A stretch of 64,000 bases of DNA from Chitinophagaceae bacterium (GTDB taxonomy: Bacteria; Bacteroidota; Bacteroidia; Chitinophagales; Chitinophagaceae), in the NCBI GenBank assembly GCA_020403455.1, contig JADBXP010000004.1, positions 181,828 through 245,827 on the forward strand, read 5' to 3'. The notes beneath the pieces were generated by a model. The model had not been told where the DNA came from. It did no database searches and saw only the letters and a program-made list of their open reading frames with translations. Made by a program: the position numbers and the translations under genes. The first letter of the stretch is position 1. Each line of letters opens with the position of its first letter. Below are positions 15,814 to 24,482 of the stretch, piece after piece.

Positions 15814-17184
15814 TTAGCGCAATAAGGTTTTGAGCAACCACAATTTTCCTTTGTAAGGAGGATATTTGATGTCCGGATCAAACCAGGTAGGCGTTTTCAT
15901 CACCGATTTGGCATGGGAGAAAGTAATAAAACTCTGTCGGCCATGGTAACTGCCGATGCCACTGTTTCCTCTGCCACCAAAAGGCAACTCGAGGTTAGCG
16001 ATGTGCAGATTGGCATTGTTCACACAGGCGCCACCTGCCGGAACAGCATCAAGCCAATAGGTTGCATTCGCCTTCGACTCAGTAAATACATAAAATGCCA
16101 GTGGATTCGGATTGCGGGCAATGATCTCTCTTGCCTGCTCACGACTAGAATAAGGTATCACAGGGAGAATAGGTCCGAATATCTCATCCCGCATCACCGG
16201 TGCATCTAACGAAACATCCGTCAACAACGTGGGCTCAATGAAAAGCTCATCTCTGTTGGTCTTACCGCCGAAAAGCACATTGCCTGAATGAAGATAAGTA
16301 CTGAGCCGATCAAATTGTTTTTGATTGATGATGCGCCCATAATCTGCAGAAGCAGCCGCCTCTTTTCCATAAAATTTTTCTACACATTTTTTCATCTCCG
16401 CCGCAAATGGCTGCAACATCTCTTCCGGCACCAACACATAATCCGGCGCAATACAGGTTTGTCCTGCATTCATGAATTTTCCCAAAGTAATCCTTCTTGC
16501 AGTAACCGAAAGGTTGGCATCTTTCTCTATTACAGCCGGACTTTTACCACCCAACTCGAGCGTTACCGGTATCAATTGCTCAGCAGCCTTTTGGTACATG
16601 ATCTTCCCAACATGGGTACTTCCCGTATAAAAAACATGATCAAATCGAAAAGCCTGCATCATTTCAGGTATTACCGTTGCGCCTTCCCCATCAACAAACA
16701 AAACATACTCAGGAGGGAAGGTCTTGGTAATGATTTTTCCAATTACCGCAGAAGTAGCAGGCGCAAACTCACTGGGCTTGACCACCGCACAATTACCTGC
16801 CGCCAATGCCCCGATCAAAGGAGTAAATGACAACTGAAAGGGGTAGTTCCAGGGTGCCACTATCAATACCACTCCCAACGGCTCACGCCGGATATAACTG
16901 CGCGAGGGCATGTTGAACAAAGCAGTAGAAACCAATTCCGGTGTCATCCAGTCTTTGAGGTGACGAAGTGATTCATTTAAATCGGTCAAGGTTAAACCAT
17001 TCTCGCTGGCAAATGCTTCCTCCTTGCTTTTTCGCAAGTCTGAACGAAGGGCCTCATAGATCTCTTCCTCATGCGCTTCAATAGCACGCTTAAGTGCCAA
17101 TAACTGCTCCCGCCGAAAAGCATAAGGAAGCGTAATGCCACTCTCAAAATAGCGGCGCATATTGTGCAGAGAAGCAGACTCCAT
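15814..17184 (-). CDS. Aldehyde dehydrogenase (class 3-like)
   Basis: A 456-residue NAD(P)-dependent aldehyde dehydrogenase. Visible landmarks are VAPWNYPFQLSFTPLIGALAAGN, VVKPSEFAP, FYTGSTHVGK, the general-base motif TLELGGKSPAV and the nucleophile cysteine in NAGQTCIAPDYVL. The short length and the C-terminal FTFSHAKSV-like region (here FITFSHAKSVM) match the ALDH3 group, which oxidises long-chain or aromatic aldehydes such as lipid-peroxidation products. Pairing with a lipid-capable thiol peroxidase downstream suggests a role against lipid oxidation damage; that is inference from context. Confidence 0.92.
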   Translation of the reverse strand: MESASLHNMRRYFESGITLPYAFRREQLLALKRAIEAHEEEIYEALRSDLRKSKEEAFASENGLTLTDLNESLRHLKDWMTPELVSTALFNMPSRSYIRREPLGVVLIVAPWNYPFQLSFTPLIGALAAGNCAVVKPSEFAPATSAVIGKIITKTFPPEYVLFVDGEGATVIPEMMQAFRFDHVFYTGSTHVGKIMYQKAAEQLIPVTLELGGKSPAVIEKDANLSVTARRITLGKFMNAGQTCIAPDYVLVPEEMLQPFAAEMKKCVEKFYGKEAAASADYGRIINQKQFDRLSTYLHSGNVLFGGKTNRDELFIEPTLLTDVSLDAPVMRDEIFGPILPVIPYSSREQAREIIARNPNPLAFYVFTESKANATYWLDAVPAGGACVNNANLHIANLELPFGGRGNSGIGSYHGRQSFITFSHAKSVMKTPTWFDPDIKYPPYKGKLWLLKTLLR

Positions 17185-17344
17185 ATGGTAAGAATTTAAA
17201 CTACAAGGTAATCAATAACAATGGTTTTCCCTGAATGTTGTCAGGCTCAAGGGAATAACCAGTGAAAAATCAATTTTTTGCGAAATTGTTTTATTGAAAA
17301 ATAGTTACATTCATATCCCAAAATAGAAACAACCGCTTAGCATT

Positions 17345-18808
17345 ATGAAAAAGAAAAGTCACCTCCCCGACGCAGCAGCCTCCCGCAGAAATTTTATCCG
17401 CAATGCAGCACTAACAGCTGCCGGATTTTATATCATTCCGCGTCACGTACTTGGAAAAGGATTTACTGCCCCCAGCGATAAACTAATTGTTGCAGGTGTC
17501 GGAGCCGGTGGAAAAGGCGAAAGCGATCTCTGGAATTTTTATAAGAGCGGAAAAGCAGAAATCGGCTTCCTCTGTGATGTGGACAGTAGACAAACTGCCC
17601 TCAGCCGCAAAAGATACCCGCAAGCAAAAGTATATACCGACTATCGTGAAATGCTGGATAAAGAACACAAATCTTTCGATGCCGTATCTGTATCTACGCC
17701 CGATCACATGCATGCCGTAATCGCAATGGGTGCCATGCAACTGAACAAACACGTATATGTGCAAAAGCCCCTGACACATGATATCTATGAGGCAAGGGTA
17801 CTTACGAAGGCTGCACACGATTATAAAGTAGTAACTCAAATGGGTAACCAGGGTGCTTCCGGTGACGGTGTTCGTCAATTGCAGGATTGGTACAACGCTG
17901 GCATCATTGGTGATGTACATACCATCTATTGTTATACCGACCGGCCAGTTTGGCCACAAGGCATCGCCTGGTCAAAAGAAAAACCCCCGGTTCCTGCAGA
18001 ACTGGATTGGAACCTGTGGTTGGGAACTGCTCCTTACCGCGATTACGTTGACAAACTAATTCCCTTTAACTGGAGAGGTTGGTGGGATTATGGTACCGGT
18101 GCTCTTGGTGACATGGCCTGCCATATCATGGCACCTGCGTTCGCCGTTCTGGGTCTGGGTTATCCTGTATCAGCAGAATGTAGTGTAGCCACTCCCTACA
18201 TTGAAAACTGGACCCGCGGATTTTATCCCGATTCAGGTCCGGTTTCCTCCTACATCACACTTACTTTTAAAGGTGAGAATGGTAAGCCCGATGTGAAATT
18301 ACATTGGATGGATGGCGGCCTTCAACCGGTTCGGCCGGAAGAGTTGGGCCCGAACGAAATCATGGGTGATGGTGGAAATGGCGCAATATTCCTGGGCACA
18401 AAAAGCAACATGATGTGTGGAACCTATGGAATGGTGCCGAAATTATTACCTACCTCCCGTACTGCTGAAACTAAAGTGCCACAAACTGTCGCCCGTGTTC
18501 CGAAAGGTGACAATGGGCACTATGCCGCCTGGGTGGAAGCTGCTCTCGAAGGTTATGGCAGCGAAAAAGCCAAGAACCTGAGTTCGCATTTTGATATTGC
18601 CGGTCCTTTAACCGAAAGCGTTCTGATGGGTAACCTCGCTATTCGAAGCTATTATGTGAGCAGAAAAGACGGAAGAGGTCGCGATACTTATCCCGGCAGA
18701 AACATCAAACTGATGTGGGATGGTCCGAACATGAAGGTGACCAATTTCGATGAAGCCAATCAATTTGTAAAACGCACCTACCGCGAAGGTTGGAGCCTGG
18801 GTGTATAA
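17345..18808 (+). CDS. Tat-exported Gfo/Idh/MocA family oxidoreductase
   Basis: A 487-residue protein with a twin-arginine signal (SRRNFIRNAALTAAGFYIIP) and then a Rossmann domain (LIVAGVGAGGKGESDLWNF) for NAD(P). The motif VQKPLTHDIYEARVL contains the conserved EKP-like lysine (here QKP), and WDYGTGALGDMACHIM lies in the C-terminal sheet domain. This exported subgroup is abundant in Bacteroidota and Planctomycetes and acts on sugars or glycosides, often with a tightly held cofactor. It is divergent from the ALDH gene and stands at the edge of the sugar-oxidation locus, facing the other locus genes across a strong terminator. Confidence 0.9.
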   Translation: MKKKSHLPDAAASRRNFIRNAALTAAGFYIIPRHVLGKGFTAPSDKLIVAGVGAGGKGESDLWNFYKSGKAEIGFLCDVDSRQTALSRKRYPQAKVYTDYREMLDKEHKSFDAVSVSTPDHMHAVIAMGAMQLNKHVYVQKPLTHDIYEARVLTKAAHDYKVVTQMGNQGASGDGVRQLQDWYNAGIIGDVHTIYCYTDRPVWPQGIAWSKEKPPVPAELDWNLWLGTAPYRDYVDKLIPFNWRGWWDYGTGALGDMACHIMAPAFAVLGLGYPVSAECSVATPYIENWTRGFYPDSGPVSSYITLTFKGENGKPDVKLHWMDGGLQPVRPEELGPNEIMGDGGNGAIFLGTKSNMMCGTYGMVPKLLPTSRTAETKVPQTVARVPKGDNGHYAAWVEAALEGYGSEKAKNLSSHFDIAGPLTESVLMGNLAIRSYYVSRKDGRGRDTYPGRNIKLMWDGPNMKVTNFDEANQFVKRTYREGWSLGV

Positions 18809-18819
18809 GCCATCGTAAC

Positions 18820-18921
18820 ATGAAAGCATTTCTAATCAAGTACAGAAGAGAAATTATTGTAGGGATACTTGTTTTTCTGGTTCTCGTCTTCAGAGATTTG
18901 ATCAAATCAGTTCTCAGGTAA
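18820..18921 (+). CDS. Putative 33-residue single-pass membrane microprotein
   Basis: ATG at 18820, eleven bases after the stop of the Gfo/Idh/MocA gene, opens a 33-codon frame ending in TAA at 18919-18921. It has a basic N-terminus (KYRRE), one hydrophobic helix (IIVGILVFLVLVF) and a basic tail (KSVLR). The layout fits an inner-membrane microprotein, and it ends just before a strong terminator. No homolog is recognised; it could still be chance. Confidence 0.4.
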   Translation: MKAFLIKYRREIIVGILVFLVLVFRDLIKSVLR

Positions 18922-18953
18922 GCATCGAAAAATCTGAAGCAAACGCAATCAAT

Positions 18954-18989
18954 AAAAAAGCCATCTGCCCAAGGCGGATGGCTTTTTTT
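18954..18989. terminator. Strong bidirectional terminator
   Basis: Perfect-looking hairpin with stem GCCATCTGCC/GGCGGATGGC (one G-U pair), a two- to three-base loop, A-run on the left and T-run on the right. It separates the plus-strand Gfo/Idh gene (and microprotein) from the convergent minus-strand TIM-barrel gene, and serves both. Confidence 0.9.
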
Positions 18990-19008
18990 ATAACGATCAA
19001 TAATTGGC

Positions 19009-19878
19009 TCATACGCGTAAAGCCCGCATATATCCTGCATTGGCATTCGCACTCTCTAACTGATTGGTTCCTGTGAACGCTTCCTGCTCAATAATAAAAT
19101 AAGAGAGGCCGGCCTTAACGCCCTTGCTCAAAACAGTCGGGTAATCAATAGTTCCTCTGCCGATCTGCACAGACTCATGTCCTTTCTCTGTTTTCTTCAG
19201 ATCTTTTACGTGACACAATTTAAAGCGTCCCGGGAATCTCTTGAACCATCTCAGCGGATCTTCTCCGGCTGCTGCTACCCAATAGATATCCATTTCAAAG
19301 TCCACCAGACTACTGTCGGTTTCTTTCATCATTACCTCTTGAGGAACCTGTCCGTCAATAGGCTTGAATGAATAGTCATGGTTATGATACGCGAAGCGAA
19401 TACCATTTTTGCGACAGATCTCTCCTGCCTTATTAAAATCAGCTGCCGCTTTCTTGAACTCATCGATTGTTTTTTGCGGGCCCAGCCAGGGGCAGATCAG
19501 ATACTGCATACCGATCTCGGCTGCTTCTGCCGCCTTGCGCTCAAAGTCATTTTGGTGCCTGCAGTGACTGGAAACGATTGTCATACCCAGATCATCCATG
19601 TATTTTTTAAATTCTTTATTGCTCCAGCCCCAGAACATTCCTTTACCGCCTTCAAAACTCTCTATCTGCTGATAACCATATCCGGCCAGCTTGGCCAGTG
19701 TATCCTTGGCATTGGCAGTCATGTCCTCTTTGACTGTCCACAATTGAATCCCAAAGGGTACTGCACCCGCAGTAATTGACGGCAATGAACCGGTGCTTTT
19801 GGCAAAAGACGGAAGTGCCCATCCGGCGGCAGCTGCCATCGCCGCATTTCTTACAAATGATCTTCTGTTGATAGACAT
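19009..19878 (-). CDS. Tat-exported sugar phosphate isomerase/epimerase-like TIM barrel
   Basis: Begun at the ATG at 19878 the protein has 289 residues and a twin-arginine signal (NRRSFVRNAAMAAAAGWALP); longer in-frame starts would bury this signal. The barrel is of the xylose-isomerase-like type (AP endonuclease 2 fold): GYQQIESFEGG, a HCRHQND strand, AYHNHDYSF with likely metal-binding His and FEMDIYWVAAAGEDP and HVKDL later. Such exported barrels frequently accompany GMC/Gfo oxidoreductases in sugar loci. It is 40 bases downstream of the gluconate-dehydrogenase-subunit gene and belongs to the same minus-strand run. Confidence 0.88.
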   Translation of the reverse strand: MSINRRSFVRNAAMAAAAGWALPSFAKSTGSLPSITAGAVPFGIQLWTVKEDMTANAKDTLAKLAGYGYQQIESFEGGKGMFWGWSNKEFKKYMDDLGMTIVSSHCRHQNDFERKAAEAAEIGMQYLICPWLGPQKTIDEFKKAAADFNKAGEICRKNGIRFAYHNHDYSFKPIDGQVPQEVMMKETDSSLVDFEMDIYWVAAAGEDPLRWFKRFPGRFKLCHVKDLKKTEKGHESVQIGRGTIDYPTVLSKGVKAGLSYFIIEQEAFTGTNQLESANANAGYMRALRV

Positions 19879-19918
19879 ACTAATTGATTTAATTGTTTCA
19901 CGATATCGAAACACCCTT

Positions 19919-20485
19919 TTAGGTGGCCCAGGCCTTATCGCCTTTCTTGTAAGGAATACAACCCTCATATCTTCCGGGTACCGCCACATAACGCAGGGCT
20001 TGTGTTGCTCCTATTTCAGAAGTGAAAAAGCCCCACAAGGTCAGCTCCTTCATCATCCTGAAATAATGAGAAGATTCTTCAGGCTTTTTCTTTGACTGGA
20101 ATTCCTTCTGTTCTTTATCGAGCACTACCAATAGATCATGCCTTTGCTCGGGGGTAGCTTCCATGAATGATTTTCCGCAGGCCTTTTTGCAGGCATCCTG
20201 CAATTGTTGCATCCCTTTCAGAAATACCTGCTGGTCTTTTTCTTCATAGCAGTCTTTCACGATCACTGTCATGAAATCACCCACTTTGGCAGCTTTTGCT
20301 CCGGGAGTTGATGTCGCCGGCAAAATGGTTTCCGCTACTTCGTTTAAAAAGCTGATGTCATCAGCAGAAAAATTGAGGGATGCATTGGCAGCCGGATTTT
20401 TACATCCGGATAAAAAAGCATCTGCACCCAGTAGGGTTCCGCCCAGCAAGAGGGTCACGGCAGATATCGCTTCTCTTCTATTCAT
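19919..20485 (-). CDS. Gluconate 2-dehydrogenase subunit 3-like small subunit (Tat lipoprotein)
   Basis: A 188-residue protein of the gluconate 2-dehydrogenase subunit 3 family, the small partner of GMC flavoproteins. It begins with a Tat-type signal (NRREAISAVTLLLGG) that ends in a lipobox (FLSGC, Cys28), so it is predicted to be an exported lipoprotein. The typical LNEVAETILPATSTPGAKAAKVGDF follows near residue 48. Family knowledge: the GMC subunit has no signal of its own and is carried out folded together with this subunit. The gene lies 20 bases downstream of the GMC gene, as expected for the pair. Confidence 0.92.
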   Translation of the reverse strand: MNRREAISAVTLLLGGTLLGADAFLSGCKNPAANASLNFSADDISFLNEVAETILPATSTPGAKAAKVGDFMTVIVKDCYEEKDQQVFLKGMQQLQDACKKACGKSFMEATPEQRHDLLVVLDKEQKEFQSKKKPEESSHYFRMMKELTLWGFFTSEIGATQALRYVAVPGRYEGCIPYKKGDKAWAT

Positions 20486-20505
20486 AAATTATCTTTTTTC
20501 GGTGA

Positions 20506-22185
20506 TTACAAATTTTGTTTTTTGAGTTCACTTACCGCATAATCAGCTGCTCTTGCAGTAAATGCCATGTAGGTGAGCGAAGGATTCACACAGGCAGCAG
20601 AGGTCATGAATGAACCATCGGTGATAAATACATTGGGAGCATCCCAAACCTGGTTGTATTTATTGACTACCGAAGTCTTCGGATCTGCACCCATGCGGGC
20701 TGTGCCCATTTCGTGAATTCCACGCCCTTGTATACCATTGGCATCATACCCTTTTACATCTTTAACACCCATGGCTTCCAGCATTTCAATTGCATCGGCC
20801 TGCATGTCTTTGCGCATCTTGAGTTCATTCTCTTTCAGCTCAGCATCGAAAGACAACACCGGCAAACCCCACTTGTCTTTTACATTTTTATCGAGTGTCA
20901 CTTTGTTCGCATGATCGGGAATGATCTCTCCGAAGCCCATGATACCCATTGTCCAGGAACCCGGTTCTGTGAGAGCATCTTTATAGGCCCCACCGATACT
21001 CATCTCAGCCACTTCGTGGTGATATCCTTCTCTTCCGGCACCGCCCTGGTAACCAAAACCACGCAGGTAGTCGCGCTTGTCACCAAATAAATTCCTGAAT
21101 CGGGGAATGTAAATACCGTTGGCTCTTCTGCCATAATAATATTTGTCCTCATACCCTTCCACTCTTCCATTCGCACCTACACCCAGGTGGTGGTCCATGA
21201 TATTGTGTCCCAACTCACCACTGGAGCTTCCCAACCCGCCGGGCCAGATGTCCGTTGCAGAATTCATCAATATCCAGGTGGTATTGAATGTACTTGCATT
21301 GAGGAAAATAATCTTTGCATTGTACACATATGTCTTATTGGTTTCTGCATCCAGTACCTCAACGCCGGTAGCTTTCTTCTTGTCTTTGTCATAAATAACT
21401 TTGGTAACAATCGACCAAGGTCTCAAAGTAAGGTTGCCGGTTTTCATAGCAGCCGGCAGGGTAGAAGATTGTGTGCTGAAATAAGCACCGAAGGGACAAC
21501 CCAACCAACATTTGTTCCTGAATTGACAATTGGTGCGACCCTCATGTGCAACAGTAAGATTGGCGGTTCTACCAATGATCATCTGGCGGGCACCCTTGTA
21601 ATATTCTTTCAGTCTCTTGGCACCATCTTTCTCTACACAGGTCATGTCCATGGGTGGCAAAAACTGTCCATCCGGAAGTTGAACCAATCCGTCTCGGTTG
21701 CCACTGATACCTGCAAACCTTTCTACATAGTCATACCAGGCCTCTATTTCTTTGTAGCGGAGTGGCCAGTCAACAGCAATGCCGTCTTTGGCATTGGCCT
21801 CAAAGTCAAAGTCACTCCAACGATAACTCTGTCTTCCCCACATCAGGGAGCGCCCTCCTACATGGTATCCGCGGAACCAGTCGTATCTTTTTACCTCTGT
21901 GTATGGGCTTTCCTTATCCTTAACCCAATAGTCAAGATTGGTTTCGTTGAGTGGGTAATCCCTTTTCAGCACAGGATAATCTTTGATCATCTCTTGAGTT
22001 CTGGACCCGCGGTGCGGGAAGTCCCATGCTTCTTTGTTTGCGTTCACATAGTCTTTGATGTGTTCAATGTTTCTGCCTCTCTCCAGCAGCAACACTTTCA
22101 ATCCTTTTTCTGTCAGTTCCTTGGCAGCCCAGCCTCCGCTGATGCCCGAGCCCACCACAATTGCGTCAAATGTTTGTTCGGCCAT
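20506..22185 (-). CDS. GMC family FAD-dependent sugar/glycoside dehydrogenase, large subunit
   Basis: A 559-residue flavoprotein with the ADP-binding motif DAIVVGSGISGGWAAKEL at residues ~6-23, RGYHVGGRSLMWGRQSYRW near residue 110 and the C-terminal catalytic region with HEMGTARMG (His) and CVNPSLT (Asn), the GMC proton-acceptor pair. A cysteine-rich stretch NCQFRNKCWLGCPFGAY near residue 220 fits the Fe-S/Cys motif seen in subunit-type glucose and glucoside dehydrogenases. No signal peptide, consistent with export together with the small subunit. Expected reaction: oxidation of a sugar or glycoside hydroxyl, with electrons passed to cytochrome c. Confidence 0.92.
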   Translation of the reverse strand: MAEQTFDAIVVGSGISGGWAAKELTEKGLKVLLLERGRNIEHIKDYVNANKEAWDFPHRGSRTQEMIKDYPVLKRDYPLNETNLDYWVKDKESPYTEVKRYDWFRGYHVGGRSLMWGRQSYRWSDFDFEANAKDGIAVDWPLRYKEIEAWYDYVERFAGISGNRDGLVQLPDGQFLPPMDMTCVEKDGAKRLKEYYKGARQMIIGRTANLTVAHEGRTNCQFRNKCWLGCPFGAYFSTQSSTLPAAMKTGNLTLRPWSIVTKVIYDKDKKKATGVEVLDAETNKTYVYNAKIIFLNASTFNTTWILMNSATDIWPGGLGSSSGELGHNIMDHHLGVGANGRVEGYEDKYYYGRRANGIYIPRFRNLFGDKRDYLRGFGYQGGAGREGYHHEVAEMSIGGAYKDALTEPGSWTMGIMGFGEIIPDHANKVTLDKNVKDKWGLPVLSFDAELKENELKMRKDMQADAIEMLEAMGVKDVKGYDANGIQGRGIHEMGTARMGADPKTSVVNKYNQVWDAPNVFITDGSFMTSAACVNPSLTYMAFTARAADYAVSELKKQNL

Positions 22186-22214
22186 GATTCTTGGTATTTA
22201 TTGATAGAAATGAT

Positions 22215-23087
22215 TTACACGTCACAAATTTGAATGGCTTTGCGGAGTGATTCCAATTTATTTTGTTGTGCAGGAATGAATTCCTGAGCAACATAATTTT
22301 TAAACCCGGTAGCAAGTATCGCGCGCATGATGGCAGGATAAAATAGCTCCTGGCTTTCATCTATTTCATGCCGCCCGGGTACACCGGCTGTATGATAGTG
22401 TCCAATGTAGGGATGGTAATTCTGAATGGTGCGAATCACATCTCCCTCATCTATCTGCATGTGATAGATGTCGTACAACAATTTAAAATTAGGAGAACCT
22501 ATGCGCTTGCATAGCTCCACACCCCAGGGCGTCTTATCACACATGTAATCTTTGTGGTCTATTTTGCTGTTGAGCAACTCCATGTGAATGACTACCCCCT
22601 TCTTTTCCGCCAGCGCCATGATCTTTTTAAGTCCGTCTGCACAATTTTGTAACCCTACCACATCAGCCATCCCTTCCCGGTTGCCACTAAAACATATCAG
22701 GTTGGTGTAGCCGGCAGCCGCTACCAAATCAATGTGCTCTGTATAATTTTTAATCAACTGCGCATGGTACTGTAGATTGTTCCATCCTTTGGTGAGACTA
22801 ATCTCAGCGCCATTGCACATGGTTGAAATCAACTGGTGCTGTTTGAGTGTCGCCCAATCTTTTGGACCCACCAGGTCGATTCCTACCAGACCCATTTCCT
22901 TTGCTTCAACACAAAGTTGCTCCAGCGGCATGTCACCAAAACACCAGCGACAAACCGAATGCTTGACATTTCCTTTCAATGGCAGCCGGTCTTCGCGAAC
23001 AGACTGCAAGCCCAGCAAGGGTGTGGCAGCAATGGCTGCAGAACCGGCCAGCATATTTTTGATGAGTTTTCTTCTGTTGTTGGACAT
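22215..23087 (-). CDS. Exported hydroxypyruvate isomerase-like TIM-barrel protein
   Basis: A 290-residue protein with an N-terminal RRKLIKNMLAGSAAIAATP segment of Tat type and then a TIM barrel of the hydroxypyruvate isomerase (Hyi) group: SVCRWCFGDMPLEQLC, LVGIDLVGPKDW, ICFSGNREGM, MELLNSKIDHKDYMCD, LLYDIYHMQIDEGD and GHYHTAGVPGRHEID, with metal-binding Glu, Asp and His in the usual strand ends. True Hyi acts on hydroxypyruvate, but exported relatives in sugar-oxidation loci probably act on keto-sugars. Placed between the MFS gene (9 bases upstream) and GMC gene (29 bases downstream). Confidence 0.88.
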   Translation of the reverse strand: MSNNRRKLIKNMLAGSAAIAATPLLGLQSVREDRLPLKGNVKHSVCRWCFGDMPLEQLCVEAKEMGLVGIDLVGPKDWATLKQHQLISTMCNGAEISLTKGWNNLQYHAQLIKNYTEHIDLVAAAGYTNLICFSGNREGMADVVGLQNCADGLKKIMALAEKKGVVIHMELLNSKIDHKDYMCDKTPWGVELCKRIGSPNFKLLYDIYHMQIDEGDVIRTIQNYHPYIGHYHTAGVPGRHEIDESQELFYPAIMRAILATGFKNYVAQEFIPAQQNKLESLRKAIQICDV

Positions 23088-23096
23088 AGCGCTGAT

Positions 23097-24353
23097 TTAT
23101 ATACCCGACGTAGCCGTTCTTTTATTTCGCATGTACAAAAACAAAACTGTAAATGCGACAATCAAAACAACCGGTATCAACAACGTCACATTCAAGACCT
23201 CCGGACCGGCCAACTTCTTGGCTTCATTTAGTTGTTCTGCTGTAGCCTGTGCAACAGCAGTGCCTTCCGGCAGATGGTTGCCCAAAAGCTTATCATAATA
23301 TCCTCCCATAAAATAGGTGTACACTGAAACAGCAAACATGCCGGCACCTCCCATCAGGTTTAATCCAACAGCGCCTGTTTCCGGCAGATTTTCAGATACA
23401 AATCCCAGCATGGTAGGCCAGAAATAACATACTCCCATTCCAAAAACAACGGCCCCCAGAAAAAGCATGTTTCCCGTATAGTTACCAAGCATGAAGAGTC
23501 CTGCTGCAGATAAAATGGCAGATAACAACAATACACCGGTTGGTGAAAACCGATGTACCACCGGACCCGCGAATCCGCGGCCGATGACCATGATACCTGT
23601 TTCTATCGTTAACAATAGAATCGCATTATCAGATACATTTTTCAGCAACACATCTATCCACTGACCGGTGAACAATTCTGTGATGGCTGTTCCGAACATC
23701 AATACAATCATCACGATAAACAAGGGGTTGAGAAGGGAGCGATACATCTGATCGGTCGTAATGCCGCTGGCCACCCGCTCGGTAACAGGAAAAGAAAGCC
23801 GGTTGAATAAAAATCCATATAACAAGGTGGGAATAGCCATGAGTCCAACCTGCACTTGCCAGCCAATACCAGCTTTGTCGAGGAAATACACCAACAAAGT
23901 ACCAATCACAATTCCTCCGGGAAACCAAAGATGAAAATGATTCAGTTTGGTGGTCTTATCATCAGCATAAATGGTTGCCACCAGTGGATTACAGGCGGCT
24001 TCCACTGTACCATTCGCGATCCCGATGAGCAGGGTCGAAATGAAGAGGGTCCAATAACCCGTTGCAAAAACCGTCAATAAAATTCCCAGCAGGTGAAAGA
24101 CAAATGCCAGCAACAAAAGTCGCTTCATGCCAATGATGTCAACAACCATTCCTCCAATAATCACCGCAAGCGGGAAGCCCCAAAAAGCAGTAGAGGCAAT
24201 GGTTGCAAGTTGTGCATTGTTCAATTCAAATTCTACCCCTAATCGAGATAAAATACCTGCACGAATACCAAAAGAAAGGGAGGTTACCAGCAAGGCCAGA
24301 CAACTGGCGACAAAAAGCTGATTACGGGAAATTGGGGTTTCCATTTTTTTCAT
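23097..24353 (-). CDS. MFS transporter, FucP/sugar-symporter-like
   Basis: A 418-residue major facilitator protein with about twelve hydrophobic segments; the pattern (short N-terminus, GMVVDIIGMKRLLLL in loop 2-3, FWGFPLAVIIGG) is that of sugar:H+ symporters of the FucP/GlcP-like type. It starts the minus-strand run that continues with the Hyi-like, GMC, small-subunit and TIM-barrel genes, and is therefore likely to bring the oxidised or cleaved sugar into the cytoplasm. The start at 24353 (MKKMETP) has an in-frame alternative nine bases later. Confidence 0.88.
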   Translation of the reverse strand: MKKMETPISRNQLFVASCLALLVTSLSFGIRAGILSRLGVEFELNNAQLATIASTAFWGFPLAVIIGGMVVDIIGMKRLLLLAFVFHLLGILLTVFATGYWTLFISTLLIGIANGTVEAACNPLVATIYADDKTTKLNHFHLWFPGGIVIGTLLVYFLDKAGIGWQVQVGLMAIPTLLYGFLFNRLSFPVTERVASGITTDQMYRSLLNPLFIVMIVLMFGTAITELFTGQWIDVLLKNVSDNAILLLTIETGIMVIGRGFAGPVVHRFSPTGVLLLSAILSAAGLFMLGNYTGNMLFLGAVVFGMGVCYFWPTMLGFVSENLPETGAVGLNLMGGAGMFAVSVYTYFMGGYYDKLLGNHLPEGTAVAQATAEQLNEAKKLAGPEVLNVTLLIPVVLIVAFTVLFLYMRNKRTATSGI

Positions 24354-24402
24354 ACGGTTGGTGAAAAGAATCGTGGGTTAAATATAATTTATATTTTTAT
24401 TC

Positions 24403-24421
24403 CCCGGAGAAATAATCCGGG
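24403..24421. repeat. Short inverted repeat between divergent operons
   Basis: CCCGGA at 24403-24408 pairs with TCCGGG at 24416-24421 across a 7-base AT spacer. It lies between the divergent MFS and Gfo/Idh/MocA starts, 50-80 bases from each, where an operator would be expected. No regulator gene is adjacent. Confidence 0.3.
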
Positions 24422-24482
24422 CAACCTATTTTTACTCTGTTGGAATCATTAAAAAATTTATACTTACCAATTTCACTTTTCT

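Noticed and set aside
19879..19989. Longer start for the Tat-exported TIM barrel
   Set aside because: It would place the twin-arginine signal at residue 38 and overlap the 3' end of the small-subunit gene; the ATG at 19878 gives a proper Tat signal.
21187..22233. A 348-codon open frame on the plus strand
   Set aside because: It lies wholly antisense to the GMC flavoprotein gene, whose motifs are clear, and its translation shows no recognisable domain. It is a shadow of the real gene.
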